Notes under the pieces: generated by a model
Told to the model about the DNA's origin: nothing
Database searches by the model: none
The model's input: the letters and a program-made list of their open reading frames with translations, nothing else
Translations under genes and position numbers: made by a program
From: Acinetobacter lwoffii
Lineage (GTDB): Bacteria; Pseudomonadota; Gammaproteobacteria; Pseudomonadales; Moraxellaceae
Direction: 5' to 3'
Length of the DNA stretch: 64,000 nucleotides
Assembly (NCBI RefSeq): GCF_022967985.1
Contig: NZ_JALJVC010000006.1
Span: 1-64,000 of the forward strand
Shown: piece by piece, positions 7,080 through 16,504 of the stretch
Numbering within the stretch: the stretch's first letter is position 1
How the letters are laid out: every line of letters begins with the position of its first letter

Positions 7080-9659
7080 ATGAATAATAATTGTGATGAT
7101 CAAGAAATTTTTCATATTTTTAATCTGATTGGTCGCCATACCGAGCTTAAGCCTATCCTCGATGTCATTAGCCAGTGGCTTGAGTCGCGTATTCCAGATG
7201 CGCTTGTCACCATTATGCTCTATAAGGATGACACCCAAACTTTAAATGTCATAAGCGGCAAACAGCACTTCTCAAAAGAGTACTGTAATGCTATTCAAGA
7301 TTTGAAAATTGGGCCAAATCAAGGATCGTGTGGCGTAGCTGCCTTTTTACGTCAGTTGGTCATTAGTCCGAATTTAATGAAAGACCCAAACTGGCAGCCT
7401 TATCGTGCTTTGGTAAATGCAGAAAAATTGTCTAGCTGCTGGTCTATGCCGATTATTAATGCTTCAGATATTCTGTACGGAACGTTTGCTACCTATTATC
7501 GAACACCAAAAATACCGACTGAGCATCATATTCAGCTTTTACAACAAGCGGCAAAATTAGTTGCTCTGGCAATTGAGCTTGATCAGGAACGCCAAAAAAG
7601 ACATGAGCTTAATGAAAAATACAGCTCATTTTATACCTATCATCCAGATATTATTTTTGAACTTGACCTGCAGGGACATGTGCTTAATACCAATATTGCT
7701 TGCGAAGAAATTACAGGTTTTTCTAAAGCGCAAATCCATGGTCAGCACTATTGTGCCTTCATACCGCCCGAATTCCATGAACTTGCTAACGTTTCATTTT
7801 CAGAAGCGGCGCAAGGTAAATCTCAACATTATGAACTTCCAATTTATAATGTTGCAGGCGATATCTTATGGCTGGATCTGACCAATTTACCGATTATTCA
7901 AAATCAGAAAGTCACCGGTATTATTGGCATTGCCCGAGATATTACTGTATCGCGTGAAAACAAGGAGTCTCTACGATTATTAAAACGGGGGGTAGAGGCC
8001 AGTCCGAATAGTCTTTTTATTACCGATGTTTCTGAAGAAAGACTAATGGTGTATGTGAATCCAGCTTTTCTAAAGCTCACCGGTTATACAGCAGCAGAAG
8101 TATTAGGACAAAGCTGTTTTTTCTTACAGGGTCCAGATACTGATCCGGATCAGATTGCATTACTCAAGCAAGCGGTCAAAGAACAAAAAGAAATTCAGGT
8201 GACTATAAAAAGTTACTGTAAAGATGGCAGCTGGTTCTGGAATCGTTTAACCATAGGTCCTATTTTTGACCAGACAGGAACCTGCACCCATTTTTTGGGG
8301 ATTCAGGAAGATATTACCCAGCAACGTATTCACGAAGAATATATTCAGCATCAGCATACTCATGATCATTTAACCGGTTTACCGAACCAGCATGCATTCA
8401 AACAGATTCTGGAAGATATTTTTGAAGTACAGCACGAGAGCTCACAACCTTTAGTCTTGCTGTATATAGATCTGGACGACTTTAAAAATATCAACGACAG
8501 CTTAGGTCATCTGGTGGGTGACCAGATTCTCAAAAGTGTGGGCGAGCGGCTGCAAAAATTTGTTCAAGGCAATAATGTGCTATGCCGCTTTGCTGAAGAT
8601 GAATTTATTTTACTGCTCTCAGGGACAGATGAGCACACTGAAGTCGAGGCGATCGCCGGAGAAATTCTTGATCTTCTTTCCATGCTGTTTATTGTCGATC
8701 AGTACAAAATACATTTAAGTGCCAGTATTGGTATCGTGGCAGATGACAGTTCAATTCATCATTCTTCTGAATTGATTTATCAGTCTGTTTTGGCGATGCA
8801 GGAAGCCAAAAGACAAGGTCGTAATATGTGGCAGTGGTATGAAAAAACCAGAATGCAGCCTGTCGCAGAAATAGACTATACGAATCTGCGTCTGGAACTC
8901 ATGGAAGCGATCAATCAGGAAAATTTTGACCTGTTCTATCAGCCGCTGATTCATCCTGAAACTGGACTGGTGACAGGCGTAGAAGCTTTAATCCGTTGGT
9001 GCCATCCGCAGCAGGGTTATATTTCCCCAGCAATTTTTATTCCGCTTGCAGAAAGAACCGGGCAAATTATTAGCGTAGGCCAGTGGGTATTGGAAAAGGC
9101 CTGTTTAGATATTGCCAAGTGGAACAAGACACACAATAGCCAGATCACGGTATCGGTGAATATTTCGCCTTTGCAATTCCGTAGAGCAGGCTTTTTGCAG
9201 GTGCTTGAACATGCACTTGAACTCAGTCAATTACCGCCGGAATTACTTAAAATTGAAATCACGGAAGGTGTCATCATTAATGGTGCAGATCGAACCATAG
9301 AAATTTTGAAAGCAGTGCGTGCTTTAGGTGTACAGGTCGCCATTGATGACTTTGGCACAGGTTATTCGAGTCTCAGTTATCTGCGTCGCTTGCCGATTAA
9401 TCAAATCAAGTTAGACCGTAGTTTTATTGAAGAGCTGACCCTCGATGGTCAGGATGCTGCAATTGTGCAATCGATTATTCATCTAGCCCATCAGCTGGAT
9501 CTGGAAGTTGTCGCGGAAGGGGTCGAAACCGTAAGTCAAGCCAGTTTACTCTATCAACAGGGTTGTGATCTGCTACAAGGCTTCTTTTATGCAAAACCTG
9601 CACCTTTAACTGAATTGAAGCCTGTTTATCTCGCAATGGAAAATAGTAAATTGAATTAA
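7080..9659 (+). CDS. GAF-PAS-PAS-GGDEF-EAL protein, likely cyclic-di-GMP phosphodiesterase
   Basis: An 859-aa cytoplasmic signalling protein with no membrane segment visible. An N-terminal GAF domain (about 10-165, with GPNQGSCGVAAFLRQ and DPNW) is followed by two PAS domains (about 175-300 and 300-425), a GGDEF domain (about 430-590) and an EAL domain (about 605-850). The GGDEF active site reads AEDEF, and I see no RxxD inhibitory site, so cyclase activity is doubtful. The EAL domain keeps its catalytic set: EALIRW, NISPLQF, ITEGV, DDFGTGYSSL, KLDRSFI, VAEGVET. I therefore predict cyclic-di-GMP hydrolysis, with the GGDEF part perhaps a GTP sensor. An AAGGAAGG ribosome site at about 7060-7068 supports the start. 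It stands alone between catabolic units; the ligand sensed by GAF/PAS is unknown. Confidence 0.88.
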   Translation: MNNNCDDQEIFHIFNLIGRHTELKPILDVISQWLESRIPDALVTIMLYKDDTQTLNVISGKQHFSKEYCNAIQDLKIGPNQGSCGVAAFLRQLVISPNLMKDPNWQPYRALVNAEKLSSCWSMPIINASDILYGTFATYYRTPKIPTEHHIQLLQQAAKLVALAIELDQERQKRHELNEKYSSFYTYHPDIIFELDLQGHVLNTNIACEEITGFSKAQIHGQHYCAFIPPEFHELANVSFSEAAQGKSQHYELPIYNVAGDILWLDLTNLPIIQNQKVTGIIGIARDITVSRENKESLRLLKRGVEASPNSLFITDVSEERLMVYVNPAFLKLTGYTAAEVLGQSCFFLQGPDTDPDQIALLKQAVKEQKEIQVTIKSYCKDGSWFWNRLTIGPIFDQTGTCTHFLGIQEDITQQRIHEEYIQHQHTHDHLTGLPNQHAFKQILEDIFEVQHESSQPLVLLYIDLDDFKNINDSLGHLVGDQILKSVGERLQKFVQGNNVLCRFAEDEFILLLSGTDEHTEVEAIAGEILDLLSMLFIVDQYKIHLSASIGIVADDSSIHHSSELIYQSVLAMQEAKRQGRNMWQWYEKTRMQPVAEIDYTNLRLELMEAINQENFDLFYQPLIHPETGLVTGVEALIRWCHPQQGYISPAIFIPLAERTGQIISVGQWVLEKACLDIAKWNKTHNSQITVSVNISPLQFRRAGFLQVLEHALELSQLPPELLKIEITEGVIINGADRTIEILKAVRALGVQVAIDDFGTGYSSLSYLRRLPINQIKLDRSFIEELTLDGQDAAIVQSIIHLAHQLDLEVVAEGVETVSQASLLYQQGCDLLQGFFYAKPAPLTELKPVYLAMENSKLN

Positions 9660-9831
9660 CTCTAAAAGTTAAGATATCAATATTTTCAACCGCTCTTCAG
9701 ATAGAAAGGAAACGTTAAACAGGCTTAAAGAATTTTTCTATTTTATCAGCGTATCATCTCTATAATTTATGCTCGGTACAGAAAGCGGGATAAAAAAATA
9801 AGCTTTTAACCCCAAAGGTTTTTAACAGTAT

Positions 9832-11031
9832 CTAAGGCTCAGGCTGAATATTGGCTAAATTTCTTTCTTGGTTTAAATCATAATAGTTAATCAAAAAGAT
9901 CAACACGGCAAAAATAAAACCTAAAATGACGCAGGCAGACCAGCCATAGCTTTTCCATAAATGCAGCGATAAAAATGCACCCAGACCGGCACCTGAAAAA
10001 TAACAGGTCATATAGATGGCATTAATCCGCGAGCGAGCCTGCATTGAAATTCGATAGACCAGATTCTGGTTCAAGACATGCAAACAGGAAATTCCAAAAT
10101 AAGCCAGAATTAAGCCCAAGATATAAATCCATAAATAATTCTGGGCAAAGAATAAAGGAATCCAGGCCAGAATCAGTCCGCACGTAGCCAGATGCGCAAT
10201 CCATTTTTCCCGATGCCTGCCAATCATTTTACCGGTCCACTGAGAGGACCAGATGCCGACCACCCCCACAATGCCCATAAGGCCAATCTGAAAATCGTTA
10301 AAATGATACGGTGCTTCAGCCAGAATAAAAGTCATGGTAGTAAAGATAATACTCAGCATGCCAAAGCCCAAACCTCCGATCATACTCCGCCGGATCAGCA
10401 TGGGTTCTGTTCGGGCAAAGGTAAATAGTGAGCGATAAATTTGCAATATATTCATCTGCAACTGGCTCTTGGCGCTCGGCAACTGGAACCACATGGCCAG
10501 ACTTAGCAGAAGAATTGCACAACCACTAAATAGGTATACCGCATGCCAGGACCATAAAGTAGAAATCAGTCCGGCCACGGTACGGGCAAACAGAATACCA
10601 ACCAGAACACCACTCATGAGCAGGCCAACGACTTCGGCACTTTTATCACGTTGCGACAGGCTGGCGGCAAAAGGAATCAGAATCTGGGTGGTAATCGAAC
10701 AAAAAGAGGCGAGCAGGGTAAAGCCATACAACATATGCAGATTGGTACTGGCTGAAAGCCCAATAAGTGCCAGTCCGGTACAGAACATTAAACTGCAGAT
10801 GTACAGCCGTTTTTCGAATAAATCCCCCAAGGGGACAAACAAAAATAACCCGGTGGCATAGCCAATCTGGGTCAGTACTACAGTCCAGCCAGACTGAGCT
10901 ATACTAATTTGCAGATCCTCTGCAATTGAATAAATTAATGGCTGGTTAAAATAGTTACAACCCGCGCAAAGTGCGCAGGTCATAGCCATCATGAACATGA
11001 AACGGCGTGAAATTTGCCCTTGGGCTGACAT
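9832..11031 (-). CDS. MFS transporter, DHA1-like
   Basis: A 399-aa inner-membrane major facilitator with about twelve hydrophobic segments. YFNQPLIYSIAEDLQIS follows the first helix, and GDLFEKR matches the loop between segments 2 and 3 in a degenerate form. It is not of the AAHS type; the sequence resembles sugar-efflux or multidrug DHA1 carriers. The AGGAG ribosome site just upstream of the ATG at 11031 is clear. It is the last gene of a minus-strand group behind the AAHS transporter and the DcaP porin, 17 bp after the porin stop, so it probably exports or imports a compound of the same pathway. The substrate is unknown. Confidence 0.8.
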   Translation of the reverse strand: MSAQGQISRRFMFMMAMTCALCAGCNYFNQPLIYSIAEDLQISIAQSGWTVVLTQIGYATGLFLFVPLGDLFEKRLYICSLMFCTGLALIGLSASTNLHMLYGFTLLASFCSITTQILIPFAASLSQRDKSAEVVGLLMSGVLVGILFARTVAGLISTLWSWHAVYLFSGCAILLLSLAMWFQLPSAKSQLQMNILQIYRSLFTFARTEPMLIRRSMIGGLGFGMLSIIFTTMTFILAEAPYHFNDFQIGLMGIVGVVGIWSSQWTGKMIGRHREKWIAHLATCGLILAWIPLFFAQNYLWIYILGLILAYFGISCLHVLNQNLVYRISMQARSRINAIYMTCYFSGAGLGAFLSLHLWKSYGWSACVILGFIFAVLIFLINYYDLNQERNLANIQPEP

Positions 11032-11048
11032 CCTTGTCTCCTGAGGCT

Positions 11049-12314
11049 TTAGAAACTATAAGTCGCCGATAAGTTCACACGAGAAACATCCGCTTCTCGA
11101 TTATCAAAAGTTTCACGTTTGCCGTGGTGATATTCTGCACCCAGATTAACCTTTGGAACTGGAGAATAAATCACGTTCGCCACATAGTCAGTTAAACGTT
11201 TATTGGTTTCAGGATTCGCGCGTGCATAGTCGCTGGAATCATCAAAATCTACAACGCTGGCATTAATGCTGCTACGTAATTTCGGTGTAAATTTATGCGT
11301 AAAGCCGATATTCAAACTATTAAACTCATTGAGTAAAAGTTCATTATTGGCTGTATCAATCGAATAATCTCCACCCCAGGCAGCGCCATCAGTTGTTGAT
11401 CCTTGAGTCAAGAAAGCGGCAATACGCTGATCTCCGACCATATGGAAATAGTTCCCCTGGATCGAGTTTTGATCATCAAAACGGTAACGTCCACCAAGAC
11501 CTACACCCCAACCGACTTTTTCAATATCACCTGTATCTGTTTGCGCCTGCTTTTGATTGACAAAGCCTTGAGCTAATAAATGAAGAGGGCCTGATTGATG
11601 AACATATTTAGTGGTTAATGCAGGCAAAGCAGAAGAACGATCGCCACCGGCCATATATTCCAGACCGACATTCCAGGTATTTTCTGGATCAAGTTTGAAA
11701 GCATAGCTCACCTGAGGCGTACGTAGGACTGATCCACCCAGGAACAAGCTGTAATCGACAGCTTCAGTGCTAATCTCTGGTGTTGACATCAATGACCAGG
11801 CCTGACCAAACGTCCAGTTATAGTATTTTAAGTGTGCATGACGGATACGTAATCCACCATCGCCTTTACCATTGTTGGTCCAGAAGTCGGCTTCTAAACG
11901 AGCAGAAACATTCGGATTGCCTCCTAGATCTTTGGCCAGGAAACCAATCCGGCTGGCAGCCGCAGTAAAATCGGAACGTACAGAATCCGGTTCAGTAAAA
12001 GGTACTTTATTAATCTGGTTAATGGTACGGCCACGGGCTTCAGTAGCACTTTTGAAATCGACTGCACCATCAAAGCGGATCAAGCCATAAACATCGACAT
12101 TATCTACCATTGAACTCAGCGTTTTAGAGTCTTGCGCTTTGGCTTGTTCCTGCTGGTTCTTTAATGCAAGTTGCGCGGCTTTTTGTTGTTCTAGTTCTGC
12201 CTGGATTTGCTTTAACTGTGACTCAAGAAATTGCATACGGTCTTCAGAAGCTTCTGCTGAAAATGCCTGTGCTGAAGCAATACCACATAATGTCGCTAAA
12301 ACTAATTTTTTCAT
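11049..12314 (-). CDS. dcaP: DcaP-family trimeric outer-membrane porin
   Basis: An outer-membrane channel for small dicarboxylates and related acids. The 421-aa precursor begins with a signal peptide (MKKLVLATLCGIASAQAFSA). A short coiled-coil segment rich in Gln and Lys follows (about residues 25-65), which is characteristic of DcaP, and then the beta-barrel, starting at VYGLIRFDGAVDF and ending with the C-terminal aromatic LSATYSF. It lies between an AAHS transporter (upstream) and an MFS transporter (downstream) on the same strand, giving an outer- plus inner-membrane uptake group. DcaP was named in the dicarboxylic-acid cluster of A. baylyi, and the neighbourhood of beta-oxidation genes supports the same role here. 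Confidence 0.85.
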   Translation of the reverse strand: MKKLVLATLCGIASAQAFSAEASEDRMQFLESQLKQIQAELEQQKAAQLALKNQQEQAKAQDSKTLSSMVDNVDVYGLIRFDGAVDFKSATEARGRTINQINKVPFTEPDSVRSDFTAAASRIGFLAKDLGGNPNVSARLEADFWTNNGKGDGGLRIRHAHLKYYNWTFGQAWSLMSTPEISTEAVDYSLFLGGSVLRTPQVSYAFKLDPENTWNVGLEYMAGGDRSSALPALTTKYVHQSGPLHLLAQGFVNQKQAQTDTGDIEKVGWGVGLGGRYRFDDQNSIQGNYFHMVGDQRIAAFLTQGSTTDGAAWGGDYSIDTANNELLLNEFNSLNIGFTHKFTPKLRSSINASVVDFDDSSDYARANPETNKRLTDYVANVIYSPVPKVNLGAEYHHGKRETFDNREADVSRVNLSATYSF

Positions 12315-12394
12315 TTCTTAATCCCTAAAGAAATTTTTAATCCTGAATGAAAGGAGACCTTTCTATACTGACGTGTTGTAAATATTTGAAGTGA

Positions 12395-12421
12395 GGAAGG
12401 CAGCGATTTGACCTGCCTTCC
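12395..12421 (-). terminator. Stem-loop between AAHS transporter and DcaP genes
   Basis: A perfect 9-bp stem (12395-12403 with 12413-12421, arm GGAAGGCAG). The T-run on the minus strand is poor, so this may be a processing or attenuation hairpin inside the operon that separates expression of the transporter from that of the porin. Confidence 0.5.
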
Positions 12422-12431
12422 GAAGTAGGGT

Positions 12432-13730
12432 TTATTCTGCTTTTTGCGGATCGTATAAACGGTCTTTAATAAACAGGGCAGGAATCAAACCGCATAGGAA
12501 ATATGCTGCACCCATTACCAACAGACCTGTACCGATCGAACCATGCATCGCAAGATAACCAATCGTAATTGGCGCGAAGATTGCACCGATACGACCAATA
12601 TTGAATGCACCGCCCACCGCTGTACCACGAACACCAGTCGGGAAACTTTCGGTTAGATAGGTTGCATTGATGGCATATGGAATACCGTACAGGAAGCCGA
12701 AGATTAGCATCAGTACGCCAATGTTATCGGCATTATGCATATACACCACGACAGGGATAAATAGCGCTGTTCCCATGGTGCCGAAAGCAAACACAATACG
12801 GCGACCAATTTTATCAGCAACATAACCTGCAATGATTTTGGCGAATATCATGGTCAAGAAAGTACCAATCATATAGATCGCCATTTCCTTGAATTTGATC
12901 CCTAATTCCGCTTCCAGATAACTTGGCAGCCAGTTGCTCACCCCAAAGTAACCGAATAAGAGAAAACCTGAGCTGAATGACCATAAGATAAACATTCTGC
13001 CGTGTGTTTTATCTTTTAAAATAGTGATATATGGATTGCCTTTTTTTGCATTATTATCGACGATCTGGCCAGTTCTTTTCATTTCCCGAACACGTTTCCA
13101 CGATTCTGGTTCAGGCACCATAAAGTGCATGAGGATACCGAGTGCTAAAGGTGCAATGGTTATCCAGTACAGCATACGCCAGCCGAACTCAGGAATAATC
13201 CAGCCTGAAAGCATGGTAATCACCAGAGAACCCAGAGTAAAACCGGTCATCAATGTTGCCAGCACTGTGGTACGGTATTTGGTTGGCACATATTCAGACA
13301 TCAAGGTATTACAGGCAATATATAAACAGCCTAAACCCAAGCAAGAAAGAGTACGTAAAATTGCAAATTCAGTATAAGACTGAGCAAAACCTGAGTAGGC
13401 TGACAAGATCGAGAAGGCGATGGTGGCCAGTACAATGACGCGGACACGTCCAAATTTGTCGCATGCCCATCCACCAATAAAACCTCCTATCCCCATTCCT
13501 AAAAGAGAATAACTTCCCAAGGCACCGGCCTGTACAGAAGTTAGTCCCCATTCAGCTTTCAGACTGGTCAGACTGAAAGCCAGAATCCCGATATCTGCAC
13601 CGTCACAGAGCAAAATCAGAAAAGCAAAGACAAAAGCCGTCATCCATAGACGTTTTGGCGCCTGTTTAATGGTATCCGTGGAGGAGACATCGGTTTTATT
13701 GTCTCCTGTTACGATGGTATCGCTTGTCAT
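12432..13730 (-). CDS. AAHS-family MFS transporter, second paralogue
   Basis: A 432-aa inner-membrane carrier of the aromatic acid:H+ symporter family. LCDGADIGILAFSLTSLK in segment 1, GGWACDKFGRVR between segments 2 and 3, VADKIGRR in the second half and the C-terminal FIKDRLYDPQKA are close to the proteins at 4222 and 29777. A GAGGA ribosome site precedes the ATG at 13730. It is the first gene of the minus-strand group with dcaP and the DHA1-like transporter. Uptake of a dicarboxylate or alicyclic acid after passage through DcaP is the natural inference; the exact substrate is not readable from the sequence. Confidence 0.87.
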   Translation of the reverse strand: MTSDTIVTGDNKTDVSSTDTIKQAPKRLWMTAFVFAFLILLCDGADIGILAFSLTSLKAEWGLTSVQAGALGSYSLLGMGIGGFIGGWACDKFGRVRVIVLATIAFSILSAYSGFAQSYTEFAILRTLSCLGLGCLYIACNTLMSEYVPTKYRTTVLATLMTGFTLGSLVITMLSGWIIPEFGWRMLYWITIAPLALGILMHFMVPEPESWKRVREMKRTGQIVDNNAKKGNPYITILKDKTHGRMFILWSFSSGFLLFGYFGVSNWLPSYLEAELGIKFKEMAIYMIGTFLTMIFAKIIAGYVADKIGRRIVFAFGTMGTALFIPVVVYMHNADNIGVLMLIFGFLYGIPYAINATYLTESFPTGVRGTAVGGAFNIGRIGAIFAPITIGYLAMHGSIGTGLLVMGAAYFLCGLIPALFIKDRLYDPQKAE

Positions 13731-14002
13731 TTTTATATCCTCTATATATTAAAAGTAGCATTTCCTCTGCTACCGCTAAATCCATTTTTCTTCCTCACGG
13801 AAACATTTTCCTGATCTAACAGACTTGCTCTGCATACAACAGCCGCTGCATTTATTATCAGGCTACATTCGATTTTTCACGCTTTACGCTAAATCAAAAT
13901 CATCTCATTGCTGGAAAATTTGATTTCGTAAATTAATTTTAAGTTCTGCCTTATGGCGATTATTCATTTAAATGAATAATCAGATTACATTTAAAATACT
14001 TA

Positions 14003-14019
14003 ATTCCGTATTGCGAAAT
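14003..14019. promoter_or_regulatory. Putative IclR-type operator, copy 5
   Basis: Reads ATTCCGTATTGCGAAAT, one left-arm mismatch from the consensus. It lies about 165 bp upstream of the enoyl-CoA hydratase start and about 270 bp upstream of the divergent transporter. Confidence 0.65.
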
Positions 14020-14150
14020 CAATTAATCATAAAATAACCAGATGAACAAGAGTTTTTACTCTATTTTTAGTAAAAAATAACTTTTTTGAATTCTGGAGTT
14101 AAAAATCCTTGATTTATAGCTTGAGAAACCTTAGTTTTATATAAAATAAA

Positions 14151-14167
14151 ATTTCGCTATACAAAAT
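14151..14167. promoter_or_regulatory. Putative IclR-type operator, copy 6
   Basis: Reads ATTTCGCTATACAAAAT. It ends 15 bp before the hydratase start codon and directly abuts the GGAG ribosome site at 14172-14175, so a bound protein would block transcript elongation or lie in the 5' leader. Confidence 0.6.
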
Positions 14168-14182
14168 AAATGGAGTTTTTTA

Positions 14183-14956
14183 ATGGAACAGGTCGTTCAA
14201 ATAGAACAAATCTCAACTCATGTAGCGATGGTTAAAATTCATCGACCAGAAGCGAAAAATGCCCTGAATACAGAAGTTCGCCAGAAACTCGCGGCGGCTT
14301 TTTTGCAACTGAATGCCGATGAAAATATCCGTGCCATTATTCTTACCGGTGGTGAAACAGATTTCGCAGCAGGAGCCGATCTTAAAGAACTGGCCAATGC
14401 AGAAACCATTCAAATGATGCAGCGCCGGACTGAACGTTACTGGCAAGCGATTGCTCAATGTTCAAAACCGGTGATTGCAGCTGTAAACGGTTATGCACTT
14501 GGTGGTGGCTGTGAACTGGCGATGCATGCAGATATTATTATTGCCGGGAAAAGCGCCCAGTTTGGTCAGCCTGAAGTGAAAGTGGGTGTCATGCCGGGTG
14601 CCGGTGGTACCCAGCGATTATTCCGTGCCGTGGGTAAATTCCATGCGATGCGTATCATCATGACGGGTTGTCTGATACCAGCGCCGGAAGCTTATCAGAT
14701 TGGCCTAGTGTCTCAAGTAACGGAAGACAGCGAAACCCTTGCAACAGCAATCAAGATGGCTGAAGGTCTGGCAAAAATGCCGCCAATTGCGCTTGAACAA
14801 ATCAAGGAAGTGGCTTTACTGGCTGAAGATGTGCCGCTTAATGCCGGACTTACCCTGGAACGTAAGTCTTTCCAGATGCTGTTCTCATCCGAAGATCAAA
14901 AAGAAGGCATGCAGGCCTTTATTGAAAAACGTAAACCGAATTATCAGGGACGATAA
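14183..14956 (+). CDS. Enoyl-CoA hydratase (PaaF/DcaE-like)
   Basis: A crotonase-fold enzyme that hydrates 2,3-dehydroacyl-CoA to 3-hydroxyacyl-CoA, here likely 2,3-dehydroadipyl-CoA. The 257-aa protein has the oxyanion-hole segments FAAGADLKEL (about 65) and [15 protein letters not shown] (about 100). Both catalytic glutamates of hydratases are in place, in GGGCELA and in GQPEVKVGVMPGAGGTQRL. A GGAG ribosome site is 7 bp upstream. It begins a tight operon with a 3-hydroxyacyl-CoA dehydrogenase (2-bp gap) and a thiolase, the order expected for dicarboxylyl-CoA or phenylacetate lower-pathway beta-oxidation. No ring-oxidising paaABCDE genes are present, so a dca-type role is favoured. Confidence 0.87.
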   Translation: MEQVVQIEQISTHVAMVKIHRPEAKNALNTEVRQKLAAAFLQLNADENIRAIILTGGETDFAAGADLKELANAETIQMMQRRTERYWQAIAQCSKPVIAAVNGYALGGGCELAMHADIIIAGKSAQFGQPEVKVGVMPGAGGTQRLFRAVGKFHAMRIIMTGCLIPAPEAYQIGLVSQVTEDSETLATAIKMAEGLAKMPPIALEQIKEVALLAEDVPLNAGLTLERKSFQMLFSSEDQKEGMQAFIEKRKPNYQGR

Positions 14957-14958
14957 GC

Positions 14959-16479
14959 ATGAGTATTCAGATTCAGAAAATCGGCATTATTGGTGTAGGC
15001 ACGATGGGTGCAGGTATTGCCCAGATCGCGATTCAGTCTGGTCATGATGTGGTACTGTTTGATGCCAAAGAAGGGGCAGCCGAACAGGCTCAGGATAAAC
15101 TGGCCAAAACATTAAATACCTTAGCAGATAAAGGTAAATTCAGCCATGAAAAAGCCGCTGAAGATATTGCTCATCTGTCGACTGCGCAGCAGCTAGAAGA
15201 CCTGAAAGATTGTGACTTGATTGTTGAAGCGATTATTGAAAATCTGGAAATCAAGCAAAAACTGATGCAGCAACTGGAAGGAATGATAAAACCAGAAGCG
15301 ATTCTGGCATCTAATACGTCTTCGCTGTCGATCAGTGCAATTGCTGCCAATTGCAGTCAGCCAGAGCGTGTTGCCGGTTATCACTTCTTTAATCCGGTCC
15401 CACTCATGAAAGTAGTCGAAGTGATTGAAGGCTTTAATACTCGTGCAGATATTGTTGAAGCATTAACCCAGCTCTCTACAAAAATGGGTCATCGTCCGGT
15501 CAAAGCTAAAGATACTCCAGGATTTATCATTAACCATGCCGGCCGTGCCTTTGGTAGCGAAGCCTATGCAATTTTGAATGAAAATGTCACACCATTTTAT
15601 GATATTGACAGGATCTACCGTGACGGAATCGGTTTCAAAATGGGGCCGTTTGAATTAGGTGATCTGACCGGTATGGATGTCTCGCACCCGGTGAGTGAAT
15701 CGATTTATCACCAGTATTATGAAGAAGCACGTTACCGTCCAAGCGTGATTACCCGTCAGCGTTTTATTGCCAAGCAGTTAGGTCGTAAAACCGGTAAAGG
15801 TTTCTATGATTACACTTCGGGTAGCAAAGAAGGTGATGTTGCTCCAGCATTGGTTGAAAAGTTAAGTCAATATCCATCAGTCTGGCTAGGCACCGAATAT
15901 GACGAAGACCGTCAGGCACTTGAGCAATATCTGCAGCAGTTCAATATCCAGATTGAGCAAACTGAGACACCTTCAGCAGAGGCTTTAATCCTGATTGCCA
16001 CTTATGGTGAAGATGCAACTTCAGCCGCTGTCCGTTATCAGCTGGCACCTCAGCAAGTGGTGTGTATCGATCTGCTATATGGTCTGAACAAACACCGTAC
16101 CTTGATGCCAACTTTTGTCACCCAACCTGAGCTGGTAAAAGCAGCCCAATCGATTTTCAATCTGGATGGTGTGACCGCCAGTGTAATTCAGGAAAGCGTC
16201 GGCTTTGTGGCTCAACGTGCTTTGGCAATGATTGTGAATCTCGGCTGTGATATTGCCCAGCAAGGCGTTGCAACGGTGGAAGATATCAACATCGCGGTGA
16301 AATTAGGCCTTGGCTATCCATATGGTCCAATTGAATGGGGGGATGTGCTGGGAGCTGAAAAAATTCTAAAAATTCTGGATCGTATGACTGCGATTACCCG
16401 TGACCAGCGTTACCGTCCAAGTCCTTGGTTGCGTCGCCGCGTTCAGCTTGGTCTACCACTTGTTCATACAACACATTAA
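14959..16479 (+). CDS. 3-hydroxyacyl-CoA dehydrogenase (PaaH/DcaH-like)
   Basis: NAD-dependent oxidation of a 3-hydroxyacyl-CoA to the 3-oxoacyl-CoA, probably 3-hydroxyadipyl-CoA. The Rossmann motif GVGTMGAGIAQ is at residue 11, the active-site signature YHFFNPVPLMKVVEVI near 140, and KDTPGFIINHAGR near 188. At 506 aa it is the long form with a second C-terminal dehydrogenase domain (about 290-500), as in PaaH/PaaC proteins. It begins 2 bp after the hydratase stop and is followed 25 bp later by the thiolase gene. Confidence 0.88.
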   Translation: MSIQIQKIGIIGVGTMGAGIAQIAIQSGHDVVLFDAKEGAAEQAQDKLAKTLNTLADKGKFSHEKAAEDIAHLSTAQQLEDLKDCDLIVEAIIENLEIKQKLMQQLEGMIKPEAILASNTSSLSISAIAANCSQPERVAGYHFFNPVPLMKVVEVIEGFNTRADIVEALTQLSTKMGHRPVKAKDTPGFIINHAGRAFGSEAYAILNENVTPFYDIDRIYRDGIGFKMGPFELGDLTGMDVSHPVSESIYHQYYEEARYRPSVITRQRFIAKQLGRKTGKGFYDYTSGSKEGDVAPALVEKLSQYPSVWLGTEYDEDRQALEQYLQQFNIQIEQTETPSAEALILIATYGEDATSAAVRYQLAPQQVVCIDLLYGLNKHRTLMPTFVTQPELVKAAQSIFNLDGVTASVIQESVGFVAQRALAMIVNLGCDIAQQGVATVEDINIAVKLGLGYPYGPIEWGDVLGAEKILKILDRMTAITRDQRYRPSPWLRRRVQLGLPLVHTTH

Positions 16480-16504
16480 TTAGAAAGTTAAAGGAATAAC
16501 ACTC

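Larger units (their letters stand above)
13731..14182. other. Divergent regulatory region, AAHS-dcaP / hydratase operon
   Basis: About 450 bp without a gene between divergent units. Two copies of the 17-bp dyad lie at 14003-14019 and 14151-14167, 148 bp apart (about fourteen helical turns). A left half-site only (ATTTCGTAA) lies at 13923-13931. A single regulator bound here could control both directions. Confidence 0.65.

Noticed and set aside
7080..9659. Active diguanylate cyclase
   Set aside because: The GGDEF signature is AEDEF, so I predict phosphodiesterase activity only.
13923..13939. ATTTCGTAAATTAATTT, possible further copy of the 17-bp dyad
   Set aside because: Only the left half matches; the right half is lost, so I do not count it as a site.
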